From Otis tarda (taxonomy: Eukaryota; Chordata; Aves; Otidiformes; Otididae), in contig CM048552.1 of the NCBI GenBank assembly GCA_026413225.1, positions 134,305,053 to 134,369,052 on the forward strand: a stretch of 64,000 nt of DNA, written 5' to 3'. Shown piece after piece: positions 17,982 through 31,839 of the stretch. Position numbers and translations under genes: made by a program. The notes under the pieces are model-generated. The model had not been told where the DNA came from, ran no database searches, and was given only the letters and a program-made list of their open reading frames with translations. How positions within the stretch are numbered: position 1 is the first letter of the stretch; each line of letters opens with the position of its first letter.

Positions 17982-20900
17982 GTAAAGTAAAAATATGGAC
18001 ACGCTAACATTTAAATGTGTATTTGCAACATTTTTGTAACTTGAGGATTTAAATCACTGACTTGCCATGAAATGAGGAATCTGTTGCTAAACGCATGGGT
18101 GAATGTTTCAACCTGAAATGCCTTCCATTTCTGGGGTCTTTGCAGTGTCAGTTTGTGTTGGCATGATTTAGGTGTGCAAAATCTGAGACTCCAATGATTA
18201 CCCAGCTAGAATGAGGACATTTGCTCAAGGCACTCTAGTAAACAGAGAGATTGTTCTCGGAAGCAAGGCATTCTTTAGCGGGGGTTACAGATGGTTTTAC
18301 TAAATAGCCAGCTTTTCTGCCAGAGAATATTTGGGGAAAAGTTTTAGCATGTTGATTTTCTGAAAGGAGATACTAGGAGGATATAACTAACAACTTTATG
18401 AATCCAAGCCAAGAACCCCAGTTTTGTTAAATCAGATGATAAAAATGAGTACAGCTAAAATTATTCTGAAAAATATATGGCACAGAAATATATTGTATTT
18501 AGTAGGCTATTTAGTAGGTAATTTTTATTTTTCCCCGAGTGATTTTACTCCTTTACATCACTACCACAATAATGAGTAGACACGCGTTTGCATGCCTGGT
18601 AATTCCACTAATTAAAATGACACAGTATTTTAAATTTACTACTAATGAGGACATATTTTTCTAGTTGAAGATTCTGATCAGCCTTATGACATCACAGATT
18701 TTTATGTGACTCATTTGTTGAGCAATTGCTTCATGATGACTAGTGCCTCCATGAACAGGCATAGGAACGTGACCAGACATGGGTGGTGCGAGATGGCCAC
18801 CCAAAGCAGAGGGATTAAGCTCTGGCCAAGAGAAATACTGCAGCAAAGCATTTTTTACAAAGCCTTTATATACAGACATGTCTGGGTTATGAATTTGTTT
18901 GTTATTCTCCAGAATATAATTCCAATCATTTATTACTGTGATTTTTTTTCCAAGTGCCTTCACACAAGTATAGTCAGATACGTGGCAAACAGCAACTTTT
19001 CCTTCATGCAGGTTCCTATCGCAGTGCGTTCAAGTTTAGTTGACCACAACATATTTTTATCTGCAAGATGCCATTTGCAAAGAGCCACTAAGGATAATCT
19101 TACAAAACAAAAGATCATGTGATGCTGTTGCTGGGGCACTATATTGGGTTACAGGCAAAGCTTCACAGCCTTTTCTCTTTGCAGTCAAGTAGCGTAGCAG
19201 CAGGGCAGCTTAATTTCTCTGTAGACATTTGAAAAGGCACAGTGTTTTCAGACATGTCACTCACAACTGTGAAGGGAAGATGTACCCCGTATGGGAACTA
19301 TATTTGCCACACGTTTCAGGGAGGTAGGTTACTGTGGCTGGCATGGAAGTATGCAGCAGCATGTGTTTTCATGGTGAGGCATGTGTGTGCGTACACATGC
19401 ATTGTAAATTATAAATGCATGTGACGTGCGCTTGCACATGCTATACTGTATGCATAAAAGGTTAAATAAGGCACTGTAGCTGTTTTCTGAGATACTTTGG
19501 AATGTTCCTACTGTATAAGGGCCCTGGTTTTTGTCACTTTTCATGTCTTCTGACTTTCTGAACTGAGCTTGCCTGTTTCAGTCACCAGCATGATAAGGGA
19601 TGTGGGGTTTTTTGGATATTTTCAGAAAAATGTTTCTCAGTCCCTACCTGGTTCCTGTTTCCATCATTTTTGCCTGCTGCATCCTTCTTGTTCCTTAGGA
19701 GCCTGGTCATATATTGTGCCTGCTGGTCTTTCCAGGCCAGCTTCCTGCCTTAGCAGCCCAGGAACAGCTCCTTAAATACACATAAACAAAAGTAATAACT
19801 ATAGTTAAAATCATAACCCCATGAGCTGAAGTGCTGGTTCTCGGGTAACAAAAGTTGATTCTTGGCCAAGGCTGAAATGTCTGTTATGTCCTTGGCCTCA
19901 AGTCCCCAGGTATGTGTCTGTGCCTCTCATTGATTTCTCCCTGCCTCGGGTAATGTCTGAAACGGAGATAAATCACCCTTTCCATTCTCTCTGGTGTGCA
20001 GCATAGCTGAAAAAAATAAACAGGACAAGGGTTTCAAATATAGTGCTCATGGGGCTGCTGCAAACACTGATATTGCTTCTGTCCTGTGGCACTGTAAATG
20101 CAGCTGGCCTTTGGAGAAATACTTACTGCACCCTGTGTCACGGTATGGTTGTAAATTTTAATATAGGACAACTCTACTTGAGTTGCAGGGATTTAACTTG
20201 GGCTAACTGACTGAGCCTGTAGGTAGTATCTAGGCTAAATAATTTTTTTTTTCTTGGCACATAAATTGATTAAGAGAGGAAAAAGGGCAAGCTAGCCTAC
20301 ATAGAATCAGAATAGTTTGGGTTGGAAAGGCCATGAAGGAGTCTGAACAGTTCAACAACTCAAAATTATTAAGGAAGAAAAGTAAAGCCTCAGGCAGAAT
20401 TTATGTCTTTTCTGAAACCTTCCAGTGAGGAGGAGGATGAAACCTGTTACCTGATAGTTTGAGCTGGAGGATATTATTTATGAAATTGTCAGTTCAGGAA
20501 ATAAAACTGCCAGCGACATGCCAGAATTCATTTGATCGACAACTCATCCCTGTGTCTCCCTGCTATGAGTCTCTTAACAGAGTGCAAGAGAAGCTGGAAT
20601 ATGATTTGTGACAAAAGCTCCGTAGGAAAGACAGAGGCTAATATCATTTTGAATATTGCAGGTCTCTGAAGTCCTTGGGTGAGTTCCAGCAGCACTAAAC
20701 TCATGGTCTGCACTGAAGCATGTTTTTAGCCGTTTTTAGAAGTTCTGCCAAGAAGATTTTGTTTAGGTCCCTTAGCAAGTGGCTGGTTTTCTCAGGAGCG
20801 CTGAGCCCTCAGCTGCTCTGCTGAAATCAATTTATCAAACAGTTTCACCGCTGACCCCACATTGATTTCAGTCCCGATTGGCATTTGCACGCAGCTGTTT

Positions 20901-23900
20901 GTTCCCTGTCTTCCCTGGAGCTGCTTTTGCGGCTCACCTGAATTGACTTCCATGCGTTGGCTGTTTCAGGCAGCTGGGCAGACCGATCTCCTCTTCATGA
21001 CGCTGCCTTCCAAGGACGCCTTCTCTCTCTGAAAACCTTGATTGCACAGGTAAAAGCCCACAGGTAAAGAAAAGGTTGGGAAGCAGCGTAGTTTCCATTG
21101 AATTGCATTGGTGAGTTGGTGGGCTTGTAGTAGACTGTAGCAGGGCATAAGAAATGCTGTTGTATAAATAATATATCTGCATTCACGCCTTTGGCAACAT
21201 ATTAGTTTGCTTTGTTAGGATGCTGGGGACAAGCCCAGGACAAAGACTTACGGCTTGTAGCTTGCCGTAATGATCCTTGGGCTCTTTCTCAATTATAAAC
21301 CATGCAAACTGGGCTTGAGAATAGGGACACTATGTATATCAGCTATTTTAAAAAATAGGTGAAAAGCTGTAAAAGTACATCTTGACAACCCTCTGCTCCA
21401 AGTGAAACCAAGAGTTCAGGCAAAAGAAAGAGAGGAGGAAAGAACATACTAGAGAGGATAAGAAGCTGGATATGAAAGTGGGCAGCTGTGATGGGACAGG
21501 TTATGGTTCTTTGTGCCTGCACACCGTCTTCCTTACCACCTTTGCTTAAACTCAATGCCCTTGTCTGGCACAAACGAGCAACTGCCCCCCACCTCCTCCC
21601 CCAGTCAAGACAACTACAGGGAAATTAATTCCCTGAGTGTAAGTTCTGTGATTGGCCATCAGACTTTTTATATTCAAGGTAAATAATTTTTACCGGTGAG
21701 GCTACAGCTTGAAGGGACAACGTCCTCAAAGAGTGGAGCTGCCAGTGTGAAAGCCTCTGCTCCAGACATCTGCTGAGGCATGGCTGCAGCTAAAACAGGT
21801 TGCTCTTTACAGACAGTATTCCCCCTCCCACTTCTTGGTCCCTCTTTCCTTCACCTGCTGATACCAAATTATGTTTACAGAAAAGCAAGTGATGAAGGTT
21901 AGGGATAATAAGGAAGAGGGCTTATTCATTCGGGGCTTTACCGGTTTTCTGATCCCCTCTATCACCATTTAGGCTGACCTTATACCATCTTATTAGTGAG
22001 GGGCATCCGGTGATGTGGTTATACACTAGATGCCCTGGTTATACTGGTCATGGTTGTACACTGGAGAAGTACTCGGCATTGTGGTTATGCATCATTTAGT
22101 TAATCCACCCTTTCTCCTTCTCCTGAAGACGTTTAGTTCTGGGAGTGAGGGATGAGGGTCCTTGTTGATGAAAAGTGAACACGGCAGCAATGCTTGTAGA
22201 GGGTGAATTGGAGCTGATCCACCACGGCTTGATAAATCTGCGACAAAGCTGTTCATGGAGCAGCATAATCATTGCTCATTGCTCCTAATATAGTTGCACT
22301 ACTAGCCTAAAATTAAATATGGAGCTGTACCTTAGGGTTATGTGGGACACTCTGAAGTCTTTGCTGTAGGACCAGAGCTTTCAAGGAAGCCAGCGTGGCT
22401 TCTGCTCCCCAGGGGATGCCTGGGCTTAAGGGGACAATGGAGTGCTGAAGTTTTGAAAGAGCTCAAGAACTCAGCAATGCCTGTTCCTGCACCAAAAGAC
22501 GAATTTGATTTTTCACATACCTTGAGAACAAGGTTTAACATGAGTGATGTTTGGCAAACAGCTACAGTAAGATCTATAACTCATTCTCCGTTGCTGTTTG
22601 CCCAAGTTATCAGTACTTACTCTTTCGCTTGCAATGAGTGAGTTTCATTTGTTAAGTGTATATATCTGAATAATGATTGAGAATAGGTCTCCTTATTAGG
22701 ACTCTCTAGAAGACATTCCTCTTGAAGGAATGTGCTGATCATTAAGTGTGAAACATCTATACAATTAGAAAATGGAATAATCTCAACGTTTTTTCCAAGG
22801 TTTTATCTATCCCCCTGGCACTGATGTCATGCACTGGAAGCTTTTACACTTATAATGCTTTCACATGACTGCAAAACGATTGCTTTTCTATCACAGCATT
22901 TCTATCTTAAACTGATTACTGTGGTGTCTTTTAATGTTCATTGCATTGGGACGGGGGACTTTTTTACAGTGCTGTATCACTCACAGATAGTTATTTCTGC
23001 CCATCGCATTTGCTACTGCGAATCACGAAGTGCATTGCTGCCATCTTGTGAGCTGCCTAGTTTATAGCACAAGAAGTAGAGACCAACTGTGTTATAAAAT
23101 AAAAGATGTCAAACAGAAAATGGAGCTGCTTCCAGGCCTGTTGCTTACCAGTAGATTTAGCTGCATTCTGGGGAAAACACATATGACAACTGTTTTCTCC
23201 TGTTTAAATTTGTCTGGTTTCTGTTTGCCCAGGAATAGATGTCAGAACTGTTGTTTAGGCTAACACCTGTAACGAGGCATTTGTAAATCACAGTTCTTCC
23301 TTCCAGCGTAAAACATTTCCTGGGTGGTCAAATAAGAGTCACTGATTCGTGGGTGGGATTTGTCTCATCTATCTTGTGGGTTTACCAGGTACTTACTACC
23401 TCTGAGTGATACATACTGGGGACTCCATATAGTCAGTGGAAGTACTTTTAGGACACAATTCATTTGACCTACTAGAAACAACTCCTGTAGCATCGGATGA
23501 ACCATATCCTAGGGGATCCTGTTTCTCCCCACTGAAGGAGCCAAGGGCTCCAGCCGAGCGGTGGCAGATGTGTCCCCATTCAGGGAGGCAAATCCCACCA
23601 GCTGTAGCTCCTAGTGCTGGATTTACTAGGGAAGGTAATGCCACCCTTATAAGTTAAAGGATTTTGATGTCTTTCCTGCATCATGAAGAAGTAGAAATAG
23701 GAGGCATAGCTTGTCCTTGCTTCCTCTGTAGCCCCGTCACCAGCTGAGGTCTTTGGGGACGAGCACTGAAGCACTGAGCAGCATTAATCCCACCCATGCA
23801 CCTTCCCTGGACACGCACCCAGTGGTGTGGCTCTCCCCCGCCACAGTCCAACCGCCCTTTGCACCTGCGCCAGCCCCGAGGGAGCTGCGTGGTTCAGGCA

Positions 23901-26900
23901 AGGCTTTCCCCTCATGCCCCTTGCTCTGTGTTGCAGGGTTTTGATGTGAACCTGGTAACGACGGACCGTGTGTCGGCTCTCCACGAGGCCTGCCTGGGTG
24001 GCCACGTTGCCTGTGCGAAGGTGCTGCTGGAGAACGGCGCTCAGGTAAGTCCCAGGGACGCAGCCGGGGATATGGGCACCTGGAGTATGGATGCTCCCTG
24101 CATCAGTGGGGATGTTGGACAGGCTGCTTGCAGGGCAAGGCCAGGCTGCAGATGGAGAGGAGCATCCCGGGCAGAAATGGGGGAAAATAAAACAGTGCTT
24201 TGTTTCCATTGGTAATGGATTTGCCGTACGCCAGTGGTTGCTTGGGTCACCCCGTTATTCTGTTTTGTTTTCCCTCTGTATGTGAAACATAGTCATGATT
24301 GATGGAAAAGGAATGAGAGATGCTAGGTGAAAATAACCTTGAAGAAAATGACTTATCCCTTTTTTACCCCCATAATGATCACGGGGATTGCCTCCCGTTT
24401 TCTGTGGAATGGCTGGGGAGTCTCACATAAGTAAAAACAGATGCACTTAAAGCAATTAAACTTTATCTGCTAATAAAATGTTTCCTCCAGTTGGACCTAA
24501 GGTAGAATACATGTTTAAAATGTCAATACAGGAATGGATTAAATATCTAAGAATATATTTCATTCAGCTAGGTTTTCAGATACAATTTATATGGCAAGAA
24601 ACTGAGCAGCACTGCAACAGGCAATCAAGCAATCCTCTGTAGAAGAAAATACATTTGTTAGCTTCCTAAACTGTATGCCAAATTTCAATCCCTTAGAAAG
24701 ATGAAAGGAAAACCCCTTTCTGCTCAGTTTTATTTGATTTTTGTTTATTAGTAACATTGCTTTTTTTTGTAACTCAGAGAAATAATCTCTGAACTACCTG
24801 TTGCTTTCCTAAGAAACCAGCCTGTTCCTAGTATAATATACAGCTCCAGTGTTTTTTGGTTTTTGCTTTTACCCTGCTCTCTGTTCATAAATAAATCTGC
24901 TGGCCCTGTTATGGAATGGTGCTGACAGACCCCCAGTGCCTCCCGCAGCTCCAGCCACATCTGCCCAATGAGGCTGGAGCAGACAGGGGCAGTGATGGGC
25001 TGCAGGGCTGCAGCATGTAATCTGTCTGAAATACAGATACCCCCAGAGCACAGGTATTTCTTTCCTTTTGCTGCTTTAGAAGCTGTGCAGGACAAGGGAC
25101 AGTTTAGCTTAGCAATTAGCAGGAGGGGAGGAAGATCAAGGCAGAGGCTGGGATCTGTAGTGATTATGCTGTTGAAACAGAGTCTTAGTCGGAGCCCTGC
25201 AATTTCAGGAACAGCAAACTGCATTTTGGGCTCCAAAATGTGAGCAGATAGATGTCCCCCATGCTGTGGTACCTGGTATCTCCACATGCCATGCCAGCTT
25301 GCCCACCTCCTGGCCCTGTCATGATTATTTTCCAGCCAGGTCCGTTCCCCTCACTGGTTTTTCACAAAGGTGAGCTAGCAGAGGAGGCACCAAGGAGCAA
25401 GGGATGCCTTCTGCAACATACCTGCCTAATCTGCAAGCGCAGCTTCACGTTGGGGAGTGTGACCTCACACCAGCTGCTGCACGGTTGGAGCTTGCTGGGG
25501 ACAGCAAGGACTGAAACACTGGAAAAGGCAAGCACTGGCTTGTGGTTGTGGGAAAAACACCTTGTGGGAAAAGGAGTTAACTCCTACAGCATCATAAACG
25601 AGTCAGTAGTTCAGATGGACAAGGACAAATGGAATCTCATAAGGTATCAACTGCAGACAGTCTGCTCGTGAATCACCTGGAATAAACCAATAGGTTCTTA
25701 AACATCACTGCCTTTAAAGGCAAAATGCCTTGCTAGTTAAATTGTGTGAGCTAAGGTCTTTCTGCTCTGGTGCTCCAACCCCTTTGTGATGCAGCTCCTG
25801 TGCTTGCACAGGTAGCAAAGTCCTCCAGCTTCCCTGGTGGCCCAGGACTTCTCCAGCCCTTCTTCTCCCATCTCTTTCTTCTTCTCCCTGATCTGGAATC
25901 TGCACAAATTGCCACGTGCTTGCATCTTCCATTGCTCTTGCCCAGTGTGCCACATGCAGATTTGCTGCATAAATTGCCTCTGAGGGCTTGCTATGTGAAC
26001 ACAGCAGCGACGGCGCTGTGCACAACACGAGCCAGGGACTGTACTGTGCCAGGGAGAATGACAGACGGTGGTTCTTGCCAGGTCTTCACATTGGAGGTGG
26101 AGGAAGGAAATTTTTTTCTCTCTTAGACTCACACACACACACACATGCATACGAACAGAAAATCAAGCTCCTTTTCTGTTCAGGATTAAGACAATTTCCT
26201 TTGCTAGAAATGCATTTTCAGGTGAAAGTATTAAACACGAAGTAAATGTTTTTATTTTAAAAGCAAAGTCATTTTCATCTGAGTGTATTTAGCATTAGGT
26301 TGGTGCAAACTAGATGATCATGAAGATATTCAAGTTCTCCACATTAAAAAAAAAAATATAATATCTGTTTTCTGAGCAACTCTAGGAGGAGCATTCATAG
26401 CAGGCAGTGTTGCTACTTTATGGCACTAGCTATCCAGGAAAAACGGCAGACCTCAAAGGAGAATGTTATATATGTTGTGCCACAACATATAACTCAGAAA
26501 GCTGTTAACAAAATCAATTCTGAAATTAAACAGGACAAGCGTCTTTTTCTGGTGCATTTCTGGTGTGCACATGAGGCATGTTGCAAGGGCGTTCCTCTTA
26601 AATCATATTATCCTGAGCGTGTCTTGCTGTTCCAGGTCAACGCAGTCACCATTGACGGGATCACTCCTCTGTTTAACGCTTGCTGCAGTGGCAGCGTGGC
26701 CTGTGTCAACATGCTGCTCGAGTTCGGGGCCAAGCCGCAGCTCAGGAACCACCTTGCATCGCCCATTCACGAAGCAGTCAAGAGAGGTAACATTCAGGCT
26801 GTGAGTGAAGCTAACAATAACTGAGGAATAAATCTTTTATTGATGTTAAAATACTTTTGAAAAAAAAACTTGTCTGTACTGGTATGGATAAATAGGCTTG

Positions 26901-29900
26901 GCTTATTCCCAGCTCTTGTGCCTCACTGGTTGCATCTGGGTGGATTCTGCTCTACAGGACTTCAGTGACATCTCTTCTTCTCTCCACAGGTCACAGGGAG
27001 TGCATGGAGATTCTTCTGGCCCATGAGGTTGACATTGACCAAGAAGACCTGCAGCACGGGACCCCACTCTACGTGGCTTGCACGTACCAGAGGACAGACT
27101 GCGTCAAGAAGCTTTTGGAGCTAGGTACACCTGGAAAAGGGGCCAGGGGAGAGCTGTGGTGGTGTTAGCCAGTGCTGTTGGTCTCTCCGAGCTGCCTCTC
27201 TGCTGCAAACATCATGGGTTACTTCCACCAAAGGTGTTCGGGAAGCCCGAGTCTTACAGACTCATTTGAGGCTATTAAAAATTTCACCTGCATTCATGAA
27301 GAGTTTATTATTTTCTCAGTAAAAAAAGCCCTAACTACAGAGAACCTCCCTGAGACTGTCTGAATGTGAAAATAAAATACTTTTAGTTTTCTAGAAAGAC
27401 AACAGAAAGCACAGACAATGCTGGCTAATACTATGGCCAAAATCAACTCTTGATTATGATCAACTGCCATGCTAAGCATTAACTTCACCTCCTGCTCAGT
27501 GGATGATGAAGACAGCAGTAAAGCTGCTTGAGAGAATAATCACTGCAGGTCCAGGCACAGCCTATGAGCCAGCATAAATTTTTGCTGTCAGTGTACATGA
27601 CCTGACTTACACCTGTTCAAAGTGTGGCCCTGCTGTGCCTGGCAAGCCCAGGGCGAGCATTTCGCTTGCTGTGCTCCTGGAGTTATTACAACAAGGTACC
27701 TAAAGGGACTTTCTCCCCCACTCTCCATAATTAAATTAACATAATCTATGTTAGATTTTATGTTATTAACAGCTTTACAGAGCATATGGTAGGTTTTGAA
27801 CGTCTATTGTGGTGAAGGTCAAGCTGCTTAGTTCTGTCCATCACAGACAGGGTTCGGTGGCTCAGCAGACATTTATACAGTAAGTATTTGACCTGCTGAG
27901 TTTCGTGCTGCTGCTATTGAGAGAAATGAGGGAGGCCTGTGTGCTGTCTGTTTCCTTCATTTATTGAGGCTACTGGTGGAAGCCAGCCCATGTGATGCGG
28001 GTCCGGACAGTTCCTGCTGCCTCCCAGATCTAACCATCCACTATTCTTCGCTCAAGGAGCCAACGTTAATGCAGGGAAGCGATTAGACACCCCTCTTCAT
28101 GCGGCAGCGAGGAAATCCAGCGTGGAGGTAGTTGTCTTGCTGACAGACTATGGTGCTGACCCGAAATGCAGAAATGCCGAACTCAAGTGTGCCCTGGATC
28201 TTGCCATACCCAACAGCAAAGTGGAGCAAGTGCTTCTGCTTCGGGAAGGTAATGGTTTCCTTTCTTCTTCTTTTTTTTTCTTTTCTTTTTTTTTTTTTTT
28301 TAAGTAGAACAGTATTTACTTCCTTTACCTAAATACATTTTCTTAACTGCTTTTATAAGTAATTCTCTGTATAAGTTCTGTCATCTTCTCTACCAATTTC
28401 AAACCTGCAACACATGACACAGAAATGAGTAAGAGATCTCTGTTTCATTGCTAGATCTACAACCAAGTGTTAGGGGTTTAGTGGGTAAATAGGTCAGTTA
28501 TTCTGTGCTTTCTTTTCCTGTCTACTGAAGGAACATGATATGTATTTACCTATCAGGACTCTAAGGATTAAAAACTGCTATGAGAATTTATTCATGCATA
28601 ATATTTTAGTACCACCATCTTGTGTTCAACCCAGCACCGTGGCTCAGTGTCCTGCTTCCCGCAGAAAAAGCGACACAAATGTGCGTGCCCTCCGTGGCCA
28701 GGAGAAAGCACAGCTGTTTGCCCGGTGGCTATTCAGCATGGCAGCACACAGCTCTTCCATGAAGTTCATGGGGCTGTAATCCTGGCACAAACCAGCAGTG
28801 CCCTTTGCAACTTACTTTCAGCCTTCCTATGATTAATTATCTTTCAAGTCTTCTGGAAGAAACTTCTGAGCAAAAATGAATCTGGATCCTCTTGTGCCAT
28901 TTTCATCTGCACCACATACAGCCAGAATTTGATGCATCCAATAGCAATACCCCTGGGATATGCATAGGTTGAATTAAGTCGTCGTCCCCCCACTAATCTC
29001 CATGTTTCCCACCTTGCTGGTACCGTTAGTCGGTCTATGACCCCTGTTGGCTTTGCCAACATGGAGGGTGAATGGTGGTCCCCCATGCAGGCAGCCATCT
29101 ACCTTCCTGAGCCTGCTCGCTCCCCACCAAGGAGCAAAGCATGATGTACACAGAGAGCCAGCTTCCAGCTGCAAAACAGCTCTTTGATGGTAAATTAACA
29201 TTGCCAATGTTGCGCATAGGCTTTGTGCCGGCCCTCTGCACACAGGTGAGTTTTATGGAGGAAATCAAACATTGCCTTAATATCCAGCTGTCCTGCTCCC
29301 TTCCTCTATGGTTTGTCATGAAGAGCTTTAATTTATCATGTCTAAAACCTTCTGGGAGGACTTTTGCTTCAATGCTTCTCATCTCTTATGGCTTCTGTCA
29401 TCTGAGATGTTCAGGGCTCAGCAATGGCAGACTGCGTGAACAAAGGCACTGCTTGCAGCTGTCCTGTTCCTGTTGCCCTGTGTGATTAAGAATTTGTGTA
29501 GATAAAGAAATATTCCAATACTAATAATTTTCTCTTCCTGAATCTTCTTTTTGACTTCAGCTTTCAACTTCTCACCTCCTCTTTTCATACAGTCAGAGGG
29601 GTTATAGGGGCACTTCACCTTGTGTTGGCTCCTCACTTTTCAGAAATGAAGTTTCCTCTGTTTCCTCGCCTTTCCCATCAGTCCCACTTTCAGATACTTT
29701 GCTGTATCTAATGTCTACAACTGCCCTTTTCACCTACCTCTGTGTTTTCTGAGGTCCTTCTGTATGAAATAAGCACTCCAGGGACCTGTCTTTAGGGGTT
29801 TTCTTTATACTCCCTGACTTCTCTTCTGTGGTTATTTAAATGGCTCCACTTAATTGCTCCACTTCCTAGCTATTAAGTGATGTGAAATATAAAATGTTTC

Positions 29901-31424
29901 TGTTCTCCTAACTGCTCTGGGAGATGGTAGCTTCTTTCTTCACTTGCAGTGACAGTAATAAAAGTGCTGTTTTGTCTATGTCCCATAATTTTCTATTAAT
30001 TTCTTCTCAAAGGGGCATTATCAGCCAGTTTAGGCTCCTAAATTTTTCCGTAGTAAAAGCACACGTTATGAAGCTTGCCTGGAAGATACAGGGACGGACC
30101 TTTAAGCACACATCTCTATCCATTGCTCGCCAAACACTGCTGTGATCGCTACTTTTTGGTCGGAAATGTGAGGGGCAGGGCTGAGCGAGGGCTCCAAAAC
30201 TGAGCCCCTCTGAGGAGGCCTAAAAGCTTGACCGGGAGCAGTTCCAGCAAGAGGAAGATGAAGGGGAGGCAGCGTCACGTTCACTAGCAAGTTGCATTTG
30301 CACCTGCAAGCATGCAATTGCAGAAGCAATGGAGCCACATTTCCTCTGGTTTTGTGCCTGCTGTGCCTCTTGCCTGGCCAGCAGTGGGGTGGGTTGGGGG
30401 GACCTGCCTGGTCCCCCTGTGGAGAAGGCACCAGGGCAGCACCACAGGGTGCAGGGCCATGCAGGCCACTGCCTGAGCCACCTCCCCGGCCTCCTGATTA
30501 GTTCTCCCATGGCTTTCCTACCAGTGGACCCTCCGCTATTTAACAGTTTTTCCTATGTGGCAACATTTCTTTCGAGGTAAGGAAAGGCCGAAAAGGCTTA
30601 TTTTTTTTTTTTATTTTTATTTTTTTTAAATTTGTTTTTTACCTTTGGTTCCTTTTTGCACAAAACTTTCGGGGGCTTTCTGTCTTTGAGATGTTTTCCT
30701 TTCAGTCAGACTTAATTAAACTTGGATGACACATTAAGAACTAATTTTGGGGAGCAGTGTGCTCATGCAAAAAAGCTAAGTTGCAGCTAGTATTTGTGCA
30801 GGTAGCTGCTGAGACAGCGGCGGTTGGAAGAAGCATGGTCTGCATATATGAGCAACTAACTGTGTTTACCATATCCACTCAATTATGGCTGGTGTACACT
30901 GAGCACCTCTGCAGCTCCTCTTAATCCCTCTTGTCTTTATCCTCACAGCACTGCTGGGAGTTGTCTTATTCCCTGAGCAAGGGCTATGCATCCTGGTGCT
31001 CTCTCCCCAGTGCAGACACTTTTATGGTATTTTAAGTATTTGCTCAAGAAAAGATGCAGAAAAGCCTAGCTGTGCATGCAGAAAAAGACTTATAGTGCTC
31101 ATAGTTTTCAAATTGCTGAACCAATTTTGACACCGTAAATTAGATATGAACGGTCATATAATAAGCTCTCCCTGACTTCAGCAAGTTGGTGTGTAGTGCT
31201 TGATCTCATTTGCAAATATTGCTGGTACTTGTTTCTTTCTGACTTATACTGGTGATGGAGTTGGGGGTCTTTGTTCTTGCCTTTTTCTTTTTCCTCCAGG
31301 TCCTGCCAGCCTTGCTCAGTTGTGCCGGTTGTGTATCCGAAAGCACCTGGGTCGGTCGTGCCTATATAAAGTCCACAAGCTGCACCTGCCTGAGCCACTT
31401 GAGAACTTTCTCCTTTATCGATAA
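17804..31424 (+). CDS. ASB11: ASB11, ankyrin-repeat and SOCS-box protein 11 (spliced, 7 exons)
   Basis: ASB11 is the substrate-recognition subunit of a Cullin5-Elongin B/C ubiquitin ligase; work in other species links it to ER-resident targets and, in zebrafish, Delta/Notch signalling. Exons are 17804-17981, 20970-21049, 23937-24044, 26636-26786, 26990-27124, 28057-28248 and 31300-31424, all GT-AG with consistent phases, giving 322 aa (I recall 323 in human). Residues about 14-38 are strongly hydrophobic, followed by THFYIVKGNRKEAARIAEEI, as in vertebrate ASB11. Six ankyrin repeats span about 64-258, with SPLHDAA, SALHEACLGGH, TPLFNACCSGS, SPIHEAVKRGH, TPLYVACTYQR and TPLHAAARKSS. The SOCS box is in exon 7: BC box SLAQLCRLCIRKHLG and Cul5-box-like LHLPEPLENFLLY. 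An in-frame ATG at 17732 could add 24 residues. Introns contain a CR1 scrap, poly-T and CA repeats. Confidence 0.96.
20301..20345 (-). mobile_element. CR1 LINE 3'-end scrap (antisense), ASB11 intron 1
   Basis: TAGAATCAGAATAGTTTGGG then TTGGAAAGGCC matches the reverse complement of the avian CR1 3' end. It is short and diverged. Confidence 0.6.
20970..21049 (+). CDS. ASB11: ASB11 exon 2 (ankyrin repeat 1)
   Basis: Acceptor TTGGCTGTTTCAG and donor GCACAG|GTAAAA. The exon is 80 bases and encodes SWADRSPLHDAAFQGRLLSL followed by KTLIAQ. Length and phase are the same as ASB9 exon 2. Confidence 0.95.
23937..24044 (+). CDS. ASB11: ASB11 exon 3 (ankyrin repeat 2)
   Basis: Acceptor CTCTGTGTTGCAG and donor GCTCAG|GTAAGT, both on codon boundaries. 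The exon is 108 bases and encodes GFDVNLVTTDRVSALHEACL through LLENGAQ. Confidence 0.95.
26127..26144. repeat. Short (CA)n microsatellite
   Basis: A run of about eight CA units in ASB11 intron 3, followed by ATGCATACG. It is low-complexity sequence with no evident function. Confidence 0.85.
26636..26786 (+). CDS. ASB11: ASB11 exon 4 (ankyrin repeats 3-4)
   Basis: Acceptor CTTGCTGTTCCAG and donor AAGAGAG|GTAACA. The exon is 151 bases and encodes VNAVTIDGITPLFNACCSGS through SPIHEAVKR. Confidence 0.95.
26990..27124 (+). CDS. ASB11: ASB11 exon 5 (ankyrin repeats 4-5)
   Basis: Acceptor CTTCTTCTCTCCACAG and donor GAGCTAG|GTACAC. The exon is 135 bases and encodes HRECMEILLAHEVDIDQEDL through CVKKLLEL. 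It lies only about 200 bases after exon 4. Confidence 0.95.
   Translation, partial: VTGSAWRFFWPMRLTLTKKTCSTGPHSTWLARTRGQTASRSFWS
28057..28248 (+). CDS. ASB11: ASB11 exon 6 (ankyrin repeat 6)
   Basis: Acceptor TATTCTTCGCTCAAG and donor CGGGAAG|GTAATG. The exon is 192 bases and encodes ANVNAGKRLDTPLHAAARKS through KVEQVLLLRE. A poly-T/TC stretch starts about 10 bases into the following intron. Confidence 0.95.
28261..28303. repeat. Poly-T/TC-rich tract just after ASB11 exon 6
   Basis: An almost pure pyrimidine run, ending in a long T stretch, starts about 12 bases after the exon 6 donor. It could be the tail of an antisense retroposed element, but no element body is recognisable. Confidence 0.7.
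31300..31424 (+). CDS. ASB11: ASB11 exon 7 (SOCS box and stop)
   Basis: Acceptor CTTTTTCTTTTTCCTCCAG. It encodes PASLAQLCRLCIRKHLGRSC then HKLHLPEPLENFLLYR and TAA, i.e. the Elongin-C-binding BC box and Cul5 box. No AATAAA was seen in the next several hundred bases; a weak AATACA variant lies near 31658. Confidence 0.95.
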
Positions 31425-31839
31425 ATCTGTGACTATTTTTAAAGAAAGAGGAACAAATGGTTGTTTACTCCAAAATTATTATACCAAAGAAAAAAAAATC
31501 AAAGACATCATTTACTGTCGGCTTTGGATACCAAACATTAGCTGGTGTATGACAGTGTAAATTGAGACCGCCTTTTCACAGACAGTGACTGATATTATGG
31601 ATACAGTTCCCTCCCAGTTTGTTGCCACATCCACTTACAGCAGCCTGAGAAGCTGTAATACATGAACAGCACTCTTGACATGTGTTTGTAGATGCACATG
31701 CACACATCCACCCACCCACAGACACACACAGAGATTTCTCCTGCATTTAGTATTATATTTTTTTCCTATAGTATCTGTGCAGCTTCTTCCTCTTGTCTAT
31801 CCCATCTCACTGTCAAAATCATGGTAGTGGCTGTTATTC

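Noticed and set aside
18170-18270. Possible second MIR fragment in ASB11 intron 1
   Set aside because: TTGCTCAAGGCACTCTAGTAA is only weakly like the MIR core and the flanking hallmarks are missing.
24748-25287. 179-codon minus-strand open frame in ASB11 intron 3
   Set aside because: The translation is unrecognised and lacks domain features. It lies inside a clear intron of a + strand gene and is probably chance.
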